In this document: in pieces, positions 33,891 through 48,000 of the stretch
Numbering within the stretch: the stretch's first letter is position 1
Layout: every line of letters begins with the position of its first letter
Origin: Prosapia bicincta
Taxonomy: Eukaryota; Arthropoda; Insecta; Hemiptera; Cercopidae
Assembly (NCBI GenBank): GCA_036971475.1
Contig: JBAIZL010000002.1
Coordinates: 226,753,104 to 226,817,103 of the forward strand
DNA: 64,000 nt
Reading direction: 5' to 3'
Notes under the pieces: model-generated
Seen by the model: only the letters and a program-made list of their open reading frames with translations
Told to the model about the DNA's origin: nothing
Database searches by the model: none
Position numbers and translations under genes: made by a program

Positions 33891-36200
33891 AACGTTTGTT
33901 AGGTGACCGTACAGAACGTTGGTTTAGTGACCGTACAGAACGTTGGTTAAGTGATCGTACAGAACGTTGGTTAAGTGACCGTACAGAACGTTGGTTAAGT
34001 GAACGTACAGAACGTTGGTTTAGTGACCGTACAGAACGTTGCTTATGTGAACGTACAGAACGTTGGTCAAGTGACCGTACAGAACGTTGGTTAAGTGAAC
34101 GTACAGAACGTTGGTTTAGTGACCGTACAGAACGTTGCTTAAGTGAACGTACAGAACGTTGGTCAAGTGACCGTACAGAACGTTGGTTAAGTGACCGTAT
34201 AGAACGTTGCTTAAGTGGCCGTACAAAACGTTGGTTAAGTGACCGTACAGAACGTTGTTTAAGTGGCCGTACAGAACGATGGTTTAGTGACCGTACAGAA
34301 CGTTGGTTAAGTGAACGAAAGAACGTTGGTTTAGTGACCGTACAGAACGTTGTTTAAGTGGCCGTACAGAACGTTGGTTTAGTGACCGTACAGAACGTTG
34401 GTTAAGTGACCGTAAAGAACGTTGGTTAAGTGGCCGGACAGAACGTTGGTTAAATGACCGTACAGAACGTTGGTTTTGTGACCGTACAGAACGTTGGTTA
34501 AGTGAACGTACAGAACGTTGGTTTAGTGACCGTACAGAACGTTGGTTAAGTGAACGACAGAACTTTGGTTTAGTGACCGTACAGAACGTTGGTTAAGTGA
34601 CCGTACAGAACGTTGGTTAAGTGACCGTACAGAACGTTGGTTAAGTGACCGTACAGAACGTTGGTTTAGTGAACGTACAGAACGTTGGTTAAGTGACCAT
34701 ACAGAACGTTGGTTAAGTGAACGTACAGAACGTTGGTTAAGTGACCGTACAGAACATTGATTTAGTGACCGTACAGAACGTTGGTTAGGTGGCCGTACAG
34801 AACGTTGGTTAAGTGACCGTACAGAACGTTGGTTAAGTGACCGTACAGTACGTTGGTTAAGTGACCGTGCAGAACGTTTGTTACGTGAACGTACAGAACG
34901 TTGGTTAAGTGACCGTACAGAACGTCGGTTTAGTGACCGTACAGAACGTTGGTTAAGTGAAAACACAGAACGTTGGTTAAGTGACCGTACAGAACGTGGG
35001 TTAAGTGAACGTACAGAACGTTGGTTAAGTGACCGTACAGAACGTTGGTTTAGTGAACGTACAGAACGTTGGTTAAGTGACCATAAAGAACGTTGGTTAA
35101 GTAAACGTACAGAACGTTGGTTTAGTGACCGTACAGAACTTTGGTTAAGTTGACGTACTGAACGTTGGTTTAGTGACCGTACAGAACGTTGGTTAAGTGA
35201 CCGTACAGAACGTTAGTTAAGTGTCCGTACAGAATGTTGGTTAAGTGTCCGTACCGTACGTTGATTAAATGACCGTACAGAATGTTGATTAAGTGACCGT
35301 ACAGAACGTTGGTTAGGTGGCCGTACAGAACGTTGGTTAAGTGCCCGTATAGAACTGTGGTTAGGTGGCCGTACAGAACGTTGGTTAAGTGACCGTACAG
35401 AACGTTGACTAAGTGACCGTACAGAACGTTGGCTAAGTGACCGTACAGAACGTTGGTTTAGTGACCGTAGAGAACGTTGGTTAAGTGACCGTACAGAACG
35501 TTGTTTAAGTGGCCGTACAGAACGTTTGTTAAGTGAGCGTACAGAACGTTGGTTAAGTGGCCGTACAGAACGTTGGTTAAGTGACCGTACAGAACGTTGG
35601 TTAAGTGGCCGTACAGTTCGTTGGTTAAGTGCCCATATAGAACTATGGTTAGGTGGCCGTACAGTTCGTTGACTAATTGACCGTACAGATCGTTGGTTGG
35701 GTGACCGTACAGAACGTTGGTTTAGTGACCGCACAGAACGTTGCTTAAGTGAACGTACAGAACGTTGGTCAAGTGACCGTACAGAACGTTGGTTAAGTGA
35801 CCGTATAGAACGTTGCTTAAGTGGCCGTACAAAACGTTGGTTAAGTGACCGTACAGAACGTTGTTTAAGTGGCCGTACAGAACGATGGTTTAGTGACCGT
35901 ACAGAACGTTGGTTAAGTGACCGTACAGAACGTTGGTTAAGTGAACGAAAGAACGTTGGTTTAGTGACCGTACAGAACGTTGTTTAAGTGGCCGTACAGA
36001 ACGTTGGTTTAGTGACCGTACAGAACGTTGGTTAAGTGACCGTACAGAACGTTGGTTAAGTGGCCGGACAGAACGTTGGTTAAATGACCGTACAGAACGT
36101 TGGTTTTGTGACCGTACAGAACGTTGGTTAAGTGAACGTACAGAACGTTGGTTTAGTGACCGTACAGAACGTTGGTTAAGTGAACGACAGAACATTGGTT
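33890..36200 (+). repeat. GACC/GAAC-rich segment with related units
   Basis: Here a monomer series rich in TTGCTTAAG and TTGGTCAAG variants (33900-34320) recurs in shortened form at 35697-35987. The series near 34523-35734 recurs at 36153-37292. Around 34992 and 36526 the offset is 1,534 bp, two bases short of 64 monomers, because of 23-bp monomers. The two copies differ by insertions and deletions of whole monomers elsewhere. Confidence 0.78.
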
Positions 36201-39200
36201 TAGTGACCGTACAGAACGTTGGTTAAGTGACCGTACAGAACGTTGGTTAAGTGACCGTACAGAACGTTGGTTTAGTGAACGTACAGAACGTTGATTTAGT
36301 GACCGTACAGAACGTTGATTAGGTGGCCGTACAGAACGTTGGTTAAGTGACCGTACAGAACGTTGGTTAAGTGACCGTACAGTACGTTGGTTAAGTGACC
36401 GTGCAGAACGTTTGTTAAGTGAACGTACAGAACGTTGGTTAAGTGACCGTACAGAACGTCGGTTTAGTGACCGTACAGAACGTTGGTTAAGTGAAAACAC
36501 AGAACGTTAGTTAAGTGACCGTACAGAACGTGGGTTAAGTGAACGTACAGAACGTTGGTTAAGTGACCGTACAGAACGTTGGTTTAGTGAACGTACAGAA
36601 CTTTGGTTAAGTGACCATAAAGAACGTTGGTTAAGTAAACGTACAGAACGTTGGTTTAGTGACCGTACAGAACGTTGGTTAAGTTAACGTACTGAACGTT
36701 GGTTTAGTGACCGTACAGAACGTTGGTTAAGTGACCGTACGGAACGTTAGTTAAGTGTCCGTACAGAACGTTGGTTAAGTGTCCGTACCGTACGTTGATT
36801 AAATGACCGTACAGAACGTTGATTAAGTGACCGTACAGAACGTTGGTTAGCTGGCCGTACAGAACGTTGGTTAAGTGCCCGTATAGAACTGTGGTTAGGT
36901 GGCCGTACAGAACGTTGGTTAAGTGACCGTACAGAACGTTGACTAAGTGACCGTACAGAACGTTGGTTAAGTGACCGTACAGAACGTTGGTTTAGTGACC
37001 GTAGAAAACGTTGGTTAAGTGACCGTACAGAACGTTGTTTAAGTGGCCGTACAGAACGTTGGTTAAGTGACCGTACAGAACGTTGTTTAAGTGGCCGTAC
37101 AGAACGTTGGTTTAGTGACCGTACAGAACGTTGGTTAAATGGCCGTACAGAACGTTGGTTAAGTGGCCGTACAGTTCGTTGGTTAAGTGCCCATATGGAA
37201 CTATGGTTAGGTGGCCGTACAGAACGTTGACTAATTGACCGTACAGATCGTTGGTTGGGTGACCGTACAGAACGTTGGTTTAGTGACCGCACAGAACGTT
37301 GCTTAAGTGAACGTACAGAACGTTGGTCAAGTGACCGTACAGAACGTTGGTTAAGTGACCGTACAGAACGTTGGTTAAGTGATCGTACAGAACGTTGGTA
37401 AAATGACCGTATAGAACGTTGGTTAAGTGGCCGTACAAAACGTTGGTTAAGTAACCGTACAGAACGTTGTTTAAGTGGCCGTACAGAACGTTGGTTTAGT
37501 GACCGTACAGAACGGTGGTTAAGTGACCGTACAGAACGTTGGTTAAGTGAACGACAGAACGTTGGTTTAGTGACCGTACAGAACGTTGTTTAAGTGGCCG
37601 TACAGAACGTTTGTTAAGTGACAGTACAGAACGTTGGTTAAGTGGCCGTACAGAACGTTGGTTAAGTGACCGTACAGAACGTTGGTTAAGTGACCGTAGA
37701 GAACGTTGGTTAAGTGAACGTACAGAACGTTGGTTTAGTGACCGTACATAACGTTGGTTAAGTGAACGACAGAACGTTGGTTTAGTGACCGTACAGAACG
37801 TTGGTTAAGTGAACGTACAGAACGTTGGTTATGTGACCGTACAGAACGTTGGTTAAGTGACCGTACAGAACGTTGATTAAGTGACCGTACAGAACGTTGG
37901 TTTAGTGAACGTACAGAACGTTGGTTAAGTGAACATACAGAACGTTGGTTAAGTGAACGTACAGAACGTTGGTTAAATGACCGTACAGAACATTGATTTA
38001 GTGACCGTACAGAACGTTGGTTAGGTGGCCGTACAGAACGTTGGTTAAGTGACCGTACAGAACGTTGGTTAAGTGACCGTACAGAACGTTGGTTAAGTGA
38101 ACGTACAGAACGTTGGTTAAGTGACCGTACAGAACGTCGGTTTAGTGACCGTACAGAACGTTGGTTAAGTGAAAATACAGAACGTTGGTTCAGTGACCGT
38201 ACAGAACGTGGGTTAAGTGAACGTACAGAACGTTGGTTAAGTGACCGTACAGAACGTTGGTTTAGTGAACGTACAGAACGTTGGTTAAGTGACCATAAAG
38301 ATCGTTGGTTAAGTAAACGTACAGAACGTTGGTTTAGTGACCGTACAGAACGTAGGTTAAGTGAACGTACTGAACGTTGGTTTAGTGACCGTACAGAACG
38401 TTGGTTAAGTGACCGTACAGAACGTTGGTTAAGTGGTAGTACAGAACGTTGGTTTAGTGACCGTACAGAACATTGATAAAGTGTCCGTACAGAACGTTGG
38501 TTAAGTGTCCGTACCGTACGTTGATTAAATGACCGTACAGAACGATGATTAAGTGACCGTACAGAACGTTGGTTAAGTGGCCGCACAGAACGTTGATTAA
38601 GTGACCTTTCAGAACGTTGGTTAAGTGACCGTACAGAACGTTGGTAAATGACCGTACAGAACGTCGGTTTAGTGAAAGTACAGCACGTTGGTTAAGTGAC
38701 CGTACAGAACGTTGGTTAGGTGACCGTACAAAACGTTGGTTAAGTGGACGTACAAAACGTTGGTTAAGTGATCGTATAGAACGTTGGTTAAGTGACCGTA
38801 CAGAACGTTGGTTAAGTGACCGTACAGAACGTTGATTAAGTGACCTTTCAGAACGTTGGTCAAGTGACCGTACAGAACGTTGGTTAAGTGACAGTACAGA
38901 ACATTGGTTTAGTGAACGTACAGCACGTTGGTTAAGTGACCGTACAGAACGTTGGTTAGGTGTCCGTACAGAACGTTGGTTAAGTGGCCGTACAGAACGT
39001 TGGTTAAGTGACCGTACAGAACGTTGGTTTAGTGAACGTACAGAACGTTGGTTAAGTGACCATACAGAACGTTGGTTAAGTGACCTTTCAGAACGTTGGT
39101 CAAGTGACCGTACAGAACGTTGGTTAAGTGACAGTACAGAACATTGGTTTAGTGAACGTACAGCACGTTGGTTAAGTGACCGTACAGAACGTTGGTTAGG

Positions 39201-42040
39201 TGTCCGTACAGAACGTTGGTTAAGTGACCGTACAGAACGTTGGTTAAGTGACCGTACAGAACGTTGGTTTAGTGAACGTACAGAACGTTGGTTAAGTGAC
39301 CATACAGAACGTTGGTTAAGTGAACGTACAGAACGTTGGTTAAGTGACCGTACAGAACATTGATTTAGTGACCGTACAGAACGTTGGTTAGGTGGCCGTA
39401 CAGAACGTTGGTTAAGTGACCGTACAGAACGTTGGTTAAGTGACCGTACAGAACGTTGGTTAAGTGACCTTGCAGAGCGTCGGTTTAGTGACCGTACAGA
39501 ACGTTGGTTAAGTGAAAATACAGAACGTTGGTTAAGTGACCGTACAGAACGTTGGTTAAGTGAACGTACAGAACGTTAGTTAAGTGACCGTACAGAACGT
39601 TGGTTTAGTGAACGTACAGAACGTTGGTTAAGTGACCATAAAGAACGTTGGATAAGTAAACGTACAGAACGTTGGTTTAGTGACCGTACAGAACGTTGGT
39701 TAAGTGAACGTACTGAACGTTGGTTTAGTGACCGTACAGAACGTTGGTTAAGTGACCGTACAGAACGTTGATTAAGTGGCCGTACAAAACGTTGGTTAAG
39801 TGGTCGTACATAACGTTGGTTTAGTGACCGTACAGAACATTGATAAAGTGTCCGTACAGAACGTTGGTTAAGTGACCGTACAGAACGTTGGTTAAGTGAC
39901 CGTACCGAACGTTGGTTAAGTGAACGTACAGAACGTTGGTTAAGTGACCGTACAGAACGTCGGTTTAGTGACCGTACAGAACGTTGGTTAACTGAAAATA
40001 CAGAACGTTGGTTAAGTGACCGTAGAGAACGTTGGTTTAGTGAACGTACAGAACGTTGGTTAAGTGAAAATACAGAACGTTGGTTAAGTAAACGTACAGA
40101 ACGTTGGTTTAGTGACCATACAGAACGTTGGTTAAGTGAACGTACTGAACGTTGGTTTAGTGACCGTACAGAACGTTGGTTAAGTGACCGCACAGAATGT
40201 TGATTAAGTGGCCGTACAAAACGTTGGTTAAGTGGTCGTACAGAACGTCGGTTTAGTGACCGTACAGAACATTGATAAAGTGTCCGTACAGAACGTTGGT
40301 TAAGTGTCCGTACCGTACGTTGATTACATGACCGTACAGAACGTTGATTAAGTGACCGTACAGAACGTTGGTTAAGTGGCCGCACAGAACGTTGGTTAAG
40401 TGGTCGTACAGAACGATGGTTAGGTGGCCGTACAGAACGTGGGTAAATGACCGTATAGAACTATGGTTAGGTGACCATACAGAACGTTGATTAAGTGGCC
40501 GTATAGAACATTGGTTAAGTGATCGTATAGAACGTTGGTTTAGTGACCGTACAGAACGTTAGTTAAGTGACCGTACAGAACGTTGGTTAAGTGGCCGTAC
40601 AGTACGTTGATTAAATGACCGTACAGAACGTTGATTAAGTGACCGTACAGAAAGTTGGTTAAGTGGCCGTACAGAACGATGGTTAGGTGGCCGTACAGAA
40701 CGTTGGTTAAGTGGCCGTACAGAACGTTGGTTAAGTGGTCGTACAGAACGATGGTTAGGTGGCCGTACAGAACGTTGGTTTAGTGACCGTACAGAACGTT
40801 GGTTAAGTGGCCGTGCAGTAAGTTGATTAAATGACCGTACAGAACGTTGGTTAAGTGGCCGTACAGAACGTTAATTAATTGGCCGTACAGAACGATGGTT
40901 AGGTGGCCGTACAGAACGTTGGTTAAGTGCCCGTATAGAACTATGGTTAGGTGGCCACACAGAACGTTGGTCAAGTGGCCGTACAGAACTATGTCTAATT
41001 GACCGAACAGAACGTTTGTTAGGTGACCGTACAGAACGTTGGTTTAGTGACCGTACAGAACGTTGGTTAAGTGATCGTACAGAACGTTGGTTAAGTGACC
41101 GTACAGAACGTTGGTTAAGTGAACGTACAGAACGCTGGTTTAGTGACCGTACAGAACGTTGCTTAAGTGAACGTACAGAACGTTGGTCAAGTGACCGTAC
41201 AGAACGTTGGTTAAGTGAACGTACAGAACGTTGGTTTAGTGACCGTACAGAACGTTGCTTAAGTGAACGTACAGAACGTTGGTCAAGTGACCGTACAGAA
41301 CGTTGGTTAAGTGACCGTATAGAACGTTGCTTAAGTGGCCGTACAAAACGTTGGTTAAGTGACCGTACAGAACGTTGTTTAAGTGGCTGTACAGAACGAT
41401 GGTTTAGTGACCGTACAGAACGTTGGTTAAGTGACCGTACAGAACGTTGGTTAAGTGAACGAAAGAACGTTGGTTTAGTGACCGTACAGAACGTTGTTTA
41501 AGTGGCCGTACAGAACGTTGGTTTAGTGACCGTACAGAACGTTGGTTAAGTGACCGTACAGAACGTTGGTTAAGTGGCCGGACAGAACGTTGGTTCAATG
41601 ACCGTACAGAACGTTGGTTTTGTGACCGTACAGAACGTTAGTTAAGTGAACGTACAGAACGTTGGTTTAGTGACCGTACAGAACGTTGGTTAAGTGAACG
41701 ACAGAACTTTGGTTTAGTGACCGTACAGAACGTTGGTTAAGTGACCGTACAGAACGTTGGTTAAGTGACCGTACAGAACGTTGGTTAAGTGACCGTACAG
41801 AACGTTGGTTTAGTGAACGTACAGAACGTTGGTTAAGTGACCATACAGAACGTTGGTTAAGTGAACGTACAGAACGTTGGTTAAGTGACCGTACAGAACA
41901 TTGATTTAGTGACCGTACAGAACGTTGGTTAGGTGGCCGTACAGAACGTTGGTTAAGTGACCGTACAGAACGTTGGTTAAGTGACCGTACAGTACGTTGG
42001 TAAAGTGACCGTGCAGAACGTTTGTTAAGTGAACGTACAG
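36200..42040 (+). repeat. Large duplicated block, copy A (partner 45000-50740)
   Basis: About 5.8 kb is repeated near-perfectly to the right at an offset of 8,701 bp: 36747 to 45448, 37735 to 46436, 39576 to 48277 and 41016 to 49717. Near the left end the offset is 8,749, because copy B has lost two monomers (48 bp) close to 45150. The right border is near 42040, where the next monomers differ. Copy A also contains the left copy of the 2,709-bp tandem duplication. Confidence 0.88.
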
Positions 42041-44668
42041 AACGTTGGTTAAGTGACCGTACAGAACATTGATTTAGTGACCGTACAGAACGTTGGTTAG
42101 GTGGCCGTACAGAACGTTGGTTAAGTGACCGTACAGAACGTTGGTTAAGTGACCGTACAGAACGTTGGTTAAGTGACCTTGCAGAACGTCGGTTTAGTGA
42201 CCGTACAGAACGTTGGTTAAGTGAAAATACAGAACGTTGGTTAAGTGACCGTACAGAACGTTGGTTAAGTGAACGTACAGAACGTTAGTTAAGTGACCGT
42301 ACAGAACGTTGGTTTAGTGAACGTACAGAACGTTGGTTAAGTGACCATAAAGAACGTTGGATAAGTAAACGTACAGAACGTTGGTTTAGTGACCGTACAG
42401 AACGTTGGTTAAGTGAACGTACTGAACGTTGGTTTAGTGACCGTACAGAACGTTGGTTAAGTGACCGTACAGAACGTTGATTAAGTGGCCGTACAAAACG
42501 TTGGTTAAGTGGTCGTACATAACGTTGGTTTAGTGACCGTACAGAACATTGATAAAGTGTCCGTACAGAACGTTGGTTAAGTGACCGTACAGAACGTTGG
42601 TTAAGTGACCGTACCGAACGTTGGTTAAGTGAACGTACAGAACGTTGGTTAAGTGACCGTACAGAACGTCGGTTTAGTGACCGTACAGAACGTTGGTTAA
42701 CTGAAAATACAGAACGTTGGTTAAGTGACCGTAGAGAACGTTGGTTTAGTGAACGTACAGAACGTTGGTTAAGTGAAAATACAGAACGTTGGTTAAGTAA
42801 ACGTACAGAACGTTGGTTTAGTGACCATACAGAACGTTGGTTAAGTGAACGTACTGAACGTTGGTTTAGTGACCGTACAGAACGTTGGTTAAGTGACCGC
42901 ACAGAATGTTGATTAAGTGGCCGTACAAAACGTTGGTTAAGTGGTCGTACAGAACGTCGGTTTAGTGACCGTACAGAACATTGATAAAGTGTCCGTACAG
43001 AACGTTGGTTAAGTGTCCGTACCGTACGTTGATTACATGACCGTACAGAACGTTGATTAAGTGACCGTACAGAACGTTGGTTAAGTGGCCGCACAGAACG
43101 TTGGTTAAGTGGTCGTACAGAACGATGGTTAGGTGGCCGTACAGAACGTGGGTAAATGACCGTATAGAACTATGGTTAGGTGACCATACAGAACGTTGAT
43201 TAAATGGCCGTATAGAACATTGGTTAAGTGATCGTATAGAACGTTGGTTTAGTGACCGTACAGAACGTTAGTTAAGTGACCGTACAGAACGTTGGTTAAG
43301 TGGCCGTACAGTACGTTGATTAAATGACCGTACAGAACGTTGATTAAGTGACCGTACAGAAAGTTGGTTAAGTGGCCGTACAGAACGATGGTTAGGTGGC
43401 CGTACAGAACGTTGGTTAAGTGGCCGTACAGAACGTTGGTTAAGTGGTCGTACAGAACGATGGTTAGGTGGCCGTACAGAACGTTGGTTTAGTGACCGTA
43501 CAGAACGTTGGTTAAGTGGCCGTGCAGTAAGTTGATTAAATGACCGTACAGAACGTTGGTTAAGTGGCCGTACAGAACGTTAATTAATTGGCCGTACAGA
43601 ACGATGGTTAGGTGGCCGTACAGAACGTTGGTTAAGTGCCCGTATAGAACTATGGTTAGGTGGCCACACAGAACGTTGGTCAAGTGGCCGTACAGAACTA
43701 TGTCTAATTGACCGAACAGAACGTTTGTTAGGTGACCGTACAGAACGTTGGTTTAGTGACCGTACAGAACGTTGGTTAAGTGATCGTACAGAACGTTGGT
43801 TAAGTGACCGTACAGAACGTTGGTTAAGTGAACGTACAGAACGCTGGTTTAGTGACCGTACAGAACGTTGCTTAAGTGAACGTACAGAACGTTGGTCAAG
43901 TGACCGTACAGAACGTTGGTTAAGTGAACGTACAGAACGTTGGTTTAGTGACCGTACAGAACGTTGCTTAAGTGAACGTACAGAACGTTGGTCAAGTGAC
44001 CGTACAGAACGTTGGTTAAGTGACCGTATAGAACGTTGCTTAAGTGGCCGTACAAAACGTTGGTTAAGTGACCGTACAGAACGTTGTTTAAGTGGCTGTA
44101 CAGAACGATGGTTTAGTGACCGTACAGAACGTTGGTTAAGTGACCGTACAGAACGTTGGTTAAGTGAACGAAAGAACGTTGGTTTAGTGACCGTACAGAA
44201 CGTTGTTTAAGTGGCCGTACAGAACGTTGGTTTAGTGACCGTACAGAACGTTGGTTAAGTGACCGTACAGAACGTTGGTTAAGTGGCCGGACAGAACGTT
44301 GGTTCAATGACCGTACAGAACGTTGGTTTTGTGACCGTACAGAACGTTAGTTAAGTGAACGTACAGAACGTTGGTTTAGTGACCGTACAGAACGTTGGTT
44401 AAGTGAACGACAGAACTTTGGTTTAGTGACCGTACAGAACGTTGGTTAAGTGACCGTACAGAACGTTGGTTAAGTGACCGTACAGAACGTTGGTTAAGTG
44501 ACCGTACAGAACGTTGGTTTAGTGAACGTACAGAACGTTGGTTAAGTGACCATACAGAACGTTGGTTAAGTGAACGTACAGAACGTTGGTTAAGTGACCG
44601 TACAGAACATTGATTTAGTGACCGTACAGAACGTTGGTTAGGTGGCCGTACAGAACGTTGGTTAAGTG
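39316..44668 (+). repeat. 2,709-bp tandem duplication
   Basis: About 39316-41960 is repeated at 42025-44668 with an offset of 2,709 bp; for example 39576 matches 42285 and 41016 matches 43725, with identical frame-open translations over 800 bp. The period is three bases short of 113 monomers because of 23-bp monomers. Block B (45000-50740) has only one copy, so this duplication happened after, or was lost in, one of the 8,701-bp copies. Confidence 0.88.
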
Positions 44669-45000
44669 AACGTACAGAACGTTGGTTAAGTGACCGTACA
44701 GAACGTTGGTTAAGTGGCCGGACAGAACGTTGGTTCAATGACCGTACAGAACGTTGGTTTTGTGACCGTACAGAACGTTAGTTAAGTGAACGTACAGAAC
44801 GTTGGTTTAGTGACCGTACAGAACGTTGGTTAAGTGAACGACAGAACTTTGGTTTAGTGACCGTACAGAACGTTGGTTAAGTGAACGTACAGAACGTTGG
44901 TTTAGTGACCGTACAGAACGTTGGTTAAGTGAACGACAGAACTTTGGTTTAGTGACCGTACAGAACGTTGGTTAAGTGACCGTACAGAACGTTGGTTAAG
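44258..45000 (+). repeat. Small tandem duplications of 431 and 95 bp
   Basis: The run with AAGTGGCCGGACAG at 44281 recurs at 44712, an offset of 431 bp (18 monomers minus one base). The 23-bp monomer with GAACGACAGAACTTTGG near 44410 recurs at 44841 (431 bp) and again at 44936 (95 bp, four monomers minus one base). These are small local slippage or unequal-exchange events at the end of the 2,709-bp unit. Confidence 0.8.
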
Positions 45001-48000
45001 TGACCGTACAGAACGTTGGTTTAGTGAACGTACAGAACGTTGATTTAGTGACCGTACAGAACGTTGATTAAGTGGCCGTACAGAACGTTGGTTAAGTGAC
45101 CGTACAGAACGTTGGTTAAGTGACCGTACAGTACGTTGGTTAAGTGACCGTACAGAACGTCGGTTTAGTGACCGTACAGAACGTTGGTTAAGTGAAAACA
45201 CAGAACGTTAGTTAAGTGACCGTACAGAACGTGGGTTAAGTGAACGTACAGAACGTTGGTTAAGTGACCGTACAGAACGTTGGTTTAGTGAACGTACAGA
45301 ACTTTGGTTAAGTGACCATAAAGAACGTTGGTTAAGTAAACGTACAGAACGTTGGTTTAGTGACCGTACAGAACGTTGGTTAAGTTAACGTACTGAACGT
45401 TGGTTTAGTGACCGTACAGAACGTTGGTTAAGTGACCGTACGGAACGTTAGTTAAGTGTCCGTACAGAACGTTGGTTAAGTGTCCGTACCGTACGTTGAT
45501 TAAATGACCGTACAGAACGTTGATTAAGTGACCGTACAGAACGTTGGTTAGCTGGCCGTACAGAACGTTGGTTAAGTGCCCGTATAGAACTGTGGTTAGG
45601 TGGCCGTACAGAACGTTGGTTAAGTGACCGTACAGAACGTTGACTAAGTGACCGTACAGAACGTTGGTTAAGTGACCGTACAGAACGTTGGTTTAGTGAC
45701 CGTAGAAAACGTTGGTTAAGTGACCGTACAGAACGTTGTTTAAGTGGCCGTACAGAACGTTGGTTAAGTGACCGTACAGAACGTTGTTTAAGTGGCCGTA
45801 CAGAACGTTGGTTTAGTGACCGTACAGAACGTTGGTTAAATGGCCGTACAGAACGTTGGTTAAGTGGCCGTACAGTTCGTTGGTTAAGTGCCCATATGGA
45901 ACTATGGTTAGGTGGCCGTACAGAACGTTGACTAATTGACCGTACAGATCGTTGGTTGGGTGACCGTACAGAACGTTGGTTTAGTGACCGCACAGAACGT
46001 TGCTTAAGTGAACGTACAGAACGTTGGTCAAGTGACCGTACAGAACGTTGGTTAAGTGACCGTACAGAACGTTGGTTAAGTGATCGTACAGAACGTTGGT
46101 AAAATGACCGTATAGAACGTTGGTTAAGTGGCCGTACAAAACGTTGGTTAAGTAACCGTACAGAACGTTGTTTAAGTGGCCGTACAGAACGTTGGTTTAG
46201 TGACCGTACAGAACGGTGGTTAAGTGACCGTACAGAACGTTGGTTAAGTGAACGACAGAACGTTGGTTTAGTGACCGTACAGAACGTTGTTTAAGTGGCC
46301 GTACAGAACGTTTGTTAAGTGACAGTACAGAACGTTGGTTAAGTGGCCGTACAGAACGTTGGTTAAGTGACCGTACAGAACGTTGGTTAAGTGACCGTAG
46401 AGAACGTTGGTTAAGTGAACGTACAGAACGTTGGTTTAGTGACCGTACATAACGTTGGTTAAGTGAACGACAGAACGTTGGTTTAGTGACCGTACAGAAC
46501 GTTGGTTAAGTGAACGTACAGAACGTTGGTTATGTGACCGTACAGAACGTTGGTTAAGTGACCGTACAGAACGTTGATTAAGTGACCGTACAGAACGTTG
46601 GTTTAGTGAACGTACAGAACGTTGGTTAAGTGAACATACAGAACGTTGGTTAAGTGAACGTACAGAACGTTGGTTAAATGACCGTACAGAACATTGATTT
46701 AGTGACCGTACAGAACGTTGGTTAGGTGGCCGTACAGAACGTTGGTTAAGTGACCGTACAGAACGTTGGTTAAGTGACCGTACAGAACGTTGGTTAAGTG
46801 AACGTACAGAACGTTGGTTAAGTGACCGTACAGAACGTCGGTTTAGTGACCGTACAGAACGTTGGTTAAGTGAAAATACAGAACGTTGGTTCAGTGACCG
46901 TACAGAACGTGGGTTAAGTGAACGTACAGAACGTTGGTTAAGTGACCGTACAGAACGTTGGTTTAGTGAACGTACAGAACGTTGGTTAAGTGACCATAAA
47001 GATCGTTGGTTAAGTAAACGTACAGAACGTTGGTTTAGTGACCGTACAGAACGTAGGTTAAGTGAACGTACTGAACGTTGGTTTAGTGACCGTACAGAAC
47101 GTTGGTTAAGTGACCGTACAGAACGTTGGTTAAGTGGTAGTACAGAACGTTGGTTTAGTGACCGTACAGAACATTGATAAAGTGTCCGTACAGAACGTTG
47201 GTTAAGTGTCCGTACCGTACGTTGATTAAATGACCGTACAGAACGATGATTAAGTGACCGTACAGAACGTTGGTTAAGTGGCCGCACAGAACGTTGATTA
47301 AGTGACCTTTCAGAACGTTGGTTAAGTGACCGTACAGAACGTTGGTAAATGACCGTACAGAACGTCGGTTTAGTGAAAGTACAGCACGTTGGTTAAGTGA
47401 CCGTACAGAACGTTGGTTAGGTGACCGTACAAAACGTTGGTTAAGTGGACGTACAAAACGTTGGTTAAGTGATCGTATAGAACGTTGGTTAAGTGACCGT
47501 ACAGAACGTTGGTTAAGTGACCGTACAGAACGTTGATTAAGTGACCTTTCAGAACGTTGGTCAAGTGACCGTACAGAACGTTGGTTAAGTGACAGTACAG
47601 AACATTGGTTTAGTGAACGTACAGCACGTTGGTTAAGTGACCGTACAGAACGTTGGTTAGGTGTCCGTACAGAACGTTGGTTAAGTGGCCGTACAGAACG
47701 TTGGTTAAGTGACCGTACAGAACGTTGGTTTAGTGAACGTACAGAACGTTGGTTAAGTGACCATACAGAACGTTGGTTAAGTGACCTTTCAGAACGTTGG
47801 TCAAGTGACCGTACAGAACGTTGGTTAAGTGACAGTACAGAACATTGGTTTAGTGAACGTACAGCACGTTGGTTAAGTGACCGTACAGAACGTTGGTTAG
47901 GTGTCCGTACAGAACGTTGGTTAAGTGACCGTACAGAACGTTGGTTAAGTGACCGTACAGAACGTTGGTTTAGTGAACGTACAGAACGTTGGTTAAGTGA